In this document: in pieces, positions 62,951 to 64,000 of the stretch
How the letters are laid out: the number at the start of each line of letters is the position of its first letter
How positions within the stretch are numbered: the stretch's first letter is position 1
NCBI GenBank assembly: GCA_964418885.1
Contig: CAYQNW010000009.1
Span: 1 to 64,000, forward strand
Source of the DNA: BMS3ABIN03 sp964418885
GTDB taxonomy: Bacteria > Bacteroidota > Ignavibacteria > Ignavibacteriales > Ignavibacteriaceae
DNA length: 64,000 nucleotides
Reading direction: 5' to 3'
Program-made: the position numbers and the translations under genes
Notes under the pieces: generated by a model
Told to the model about the DNA's origin: nothing
Seen by the model: only the letters and a program-made list of their open reading frames with translations
Database searches by the model: none

Positions 62951-64000
62951 TCAATAATATTTAACATTAATACGAACACTTTCATCTCTCCCTTTATCAT
63001 CAAGACAGGTGATCTTCAATTTATCTCTACCAGGTTTAAGAAAAACTTTATCACCGGGTTTACATTTTTTATAGAACTTATCATTCACGTACCAGTATTG
63101 AAATTTTGCTTTGCTATCCGAAGCAGCAAGAAGCATAATTTCCTGTCCTGAATTTTCCTCAAGCAGGTATTCATAATCTTCGGAGGGCGATAAAATCCTG
63201 GGTCCATCAGCAGTAAATTTTGCCTGGCATTTGGGGTTGTGCGGTGGGGGTTTTATAAAGTTATAATTGTTTTCAGTATACCATACCGTAAGTTCAGGAT
63301 CGTAAACCGGGTAAACTACTTTTTTATAACCGTTTGAAGGAAGACACTCCGTACAATACTGAACAGTCTCCTTCAGATTTACGTAAACCGGTTGATGAAT
63401 ATTACAAATTGTATTATTCGAACTCTTCTTTATTGCATAATCTGTAACCAGTTTGCTGCAATATTTATTCGGAAGTAAACCAGACTCAGCACAAACCTTT
63501 CTTTTGATAATGTCTTCAGGCTTGCTGAACCACTTTTTTTCCGGTTTATAATCTATTGAATTAAAGAGATCGAACAACAAAGGAACTGCTATCTCCGCAC
63601 CGGATAAATAAGGCGAACCTTTCCCATCAAAATTTCCCATCCAAACGCCGATTGTGTAATCAGGATTAAAGCCGATTGCCCACGCATCACGTTTCCCGTA
63701 AGATGTTCCCGTTTTCCATGCAAACTTAGGAAGCTGTGAATAGTTTGAAAGATCAGCAATATCGTTTCGATTAAAACCGGAAAGAATTTCTGCAATTAAG
63801 TATGAAGAAGCTTTTGAGAAAACCTGGACTTTGCTTTTATCTTCAAGATCATCTTTGGTATAAGCTAAAGGATGTAATTCACCATTTCTCGCAAAAGCTG
63901 AAAACATTCTCGTTAATTCCTCGAGTGTAACACCGCAGCCGCCTAATATCAGAGAAAGACCAAGTTCTTTTTTATGATCAGAGATTTCACTGAAACCGTT
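62951..64000 (-). CDS. pbpC: Penicillin-binding protein 1C, C-terminal part (5' truncated by window end)
   Basis: The frame runs open to the last base of the window, so the N-terminal glycosyltransferase and most of the transpeptidase lie outside. The visible 349 residues start inside the transpeptidase (LSLILGGCGVTLEELTRMFS) and include KTG in FAWKTGTSYGKRDAWA, then the PBP1C-specific C-terminal domain (BiPBP_C-like) with GNFDGKGSPYLSGAEIAVPL before it. PbpC polymerises and cross-links peptidoglycan at low level and is often linked to an alpha-2-macroglobulin gene. That gene is not visible here. Confidence 0.9.
   Translation of the reverse strand, partial: NGFSEISDHKKELGLSLILGGCGVTLEELTRMFSAFARNGELHPLAYTKDDLEDKSKVQVFSKASSYLIAEILSGFNRNDIADLSNYSQLPKFAWKTGTSYGKRDAWAIGFNPDYTIGVWMGNFDGKGSPYLSGAEIAVPLLFDLFNSIDYKPEKKWFSKPEDIIKRKVCAESGLLPNKYCSKLVTDYAIKKSSNNTICNIHQPVYVNLKETVQYCTECLPSNGYKKVVYPVYDPELTVWYTENNYNFIKPPPHNPKCQAKFTADGPRILSPSEDYEYLLEENSGQEIMLLAASDSKAKFQYWYVNDKFYKKCKPGDKVFLKPGRDKLKITCLDDKGRDESVRINVKYY

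Noticed and set aside
1..64000. CRISPR array, prophage or insertion sequence
   Set aside because: No regularly spaced repeats, transposase or integrase genes were found; the window is ordinary chromosomal coding DNA.

Overview
The window is an AT-rich, densely coded chromosomal segment from a Gram-negative bacterium of the Bacteroidota/Chlorobiota/Ignavibacteriota lineage, most likely an Ignavibacteria-type organism. That placement is an inference. It rests on a TonB-dependent receptor with a carboxypeptidase-regulatory-like N-terminal domain, a long LepB, TAnnTTTG-type -7 promoter elements, weak Shine-Dalgarno sites, a 31-residue COX24-like ribosomal miniprotein, and an AraC regulator fused to a metal-binding domain next to copA. 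No phage, insertion sequence, CRISPR array or rRNA was seen. There is one tRNA (Thr, CGT).

Region 1 (257-17,032) is a complete division and cell wall (dcw) cluster on the minus strand, read mraZ, rsmH, ftsL-like, ftsI (with a C-terminal PASTA domain), murE, murF, mraY, murD, ftsW, murG, an unknown two-TM protein, murC, ftsQ, ftsA, ftsZ. Nearly all junctions overlap by 1-8 nt. murB and ddl are absent. Upstream of mraZ are three TGGGG/TGGTG boxes at exactly 10-nt period, the expected MraZ autoregulatory operator. A small CPXCG-type cysteine-rich protein lies beyond ftsZ on the other strand.

Region 2 (17,690-23,112) holds tRNA-Thr, a minus-strand operon of an HU/IHF protein, a zinc-ribbon/TPR membrane protein and the COX24-like miniprotein, then a plus-strand copper module: an HMA-AraC fusion regulator, a CopZ-like chaperone and a CopA Cu(I) ATPase.

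Region 3 (23,134-41,750) has an IMPDH/GMP-reductase family enzyme, oligoendopeptidase F, a lipoprotein, a SLC13 (DASS) transporter, an M23 endopeptidase, signal peptidase I, a TonB receptor with two dyads in its leader, an NPP-type phosphodiesterase in an operon with an M16 protease pair, and a minus-strand group truA, DUF2231 protein, beta-barrel, enoyl-CoA hydratase and an unknown anchored protein.

Region 4 (41,806-54,638) contains an MgtC/DUF4010 membrane protein, two adjacent paralogous soluble hybrid histidine kinases, and a minus-strand group phhB, TPR, pyrE, M64 peptidase, SpoIIE-type phosphatase, aldehyde dehydrogenase.

Region 5 (54,739-64,000) has clpC with a clear terminator, an overlapping plus-strand trio floA, unknown anchored protein and a UvrD/PcrA helicase, a REP-like palindrome, an NHL-type lipoprotein, an outer-membrane barrel, and the C-terminal part of a penicillin-binding protein 1C running off the window end. 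The most unusual items are the copper-sensing HMA-AraC fusion with a nearby dyad, the unknown membrane protein embedded in dcw, the floA-unknown-helicase trio, and the COX24-like miniprotein.
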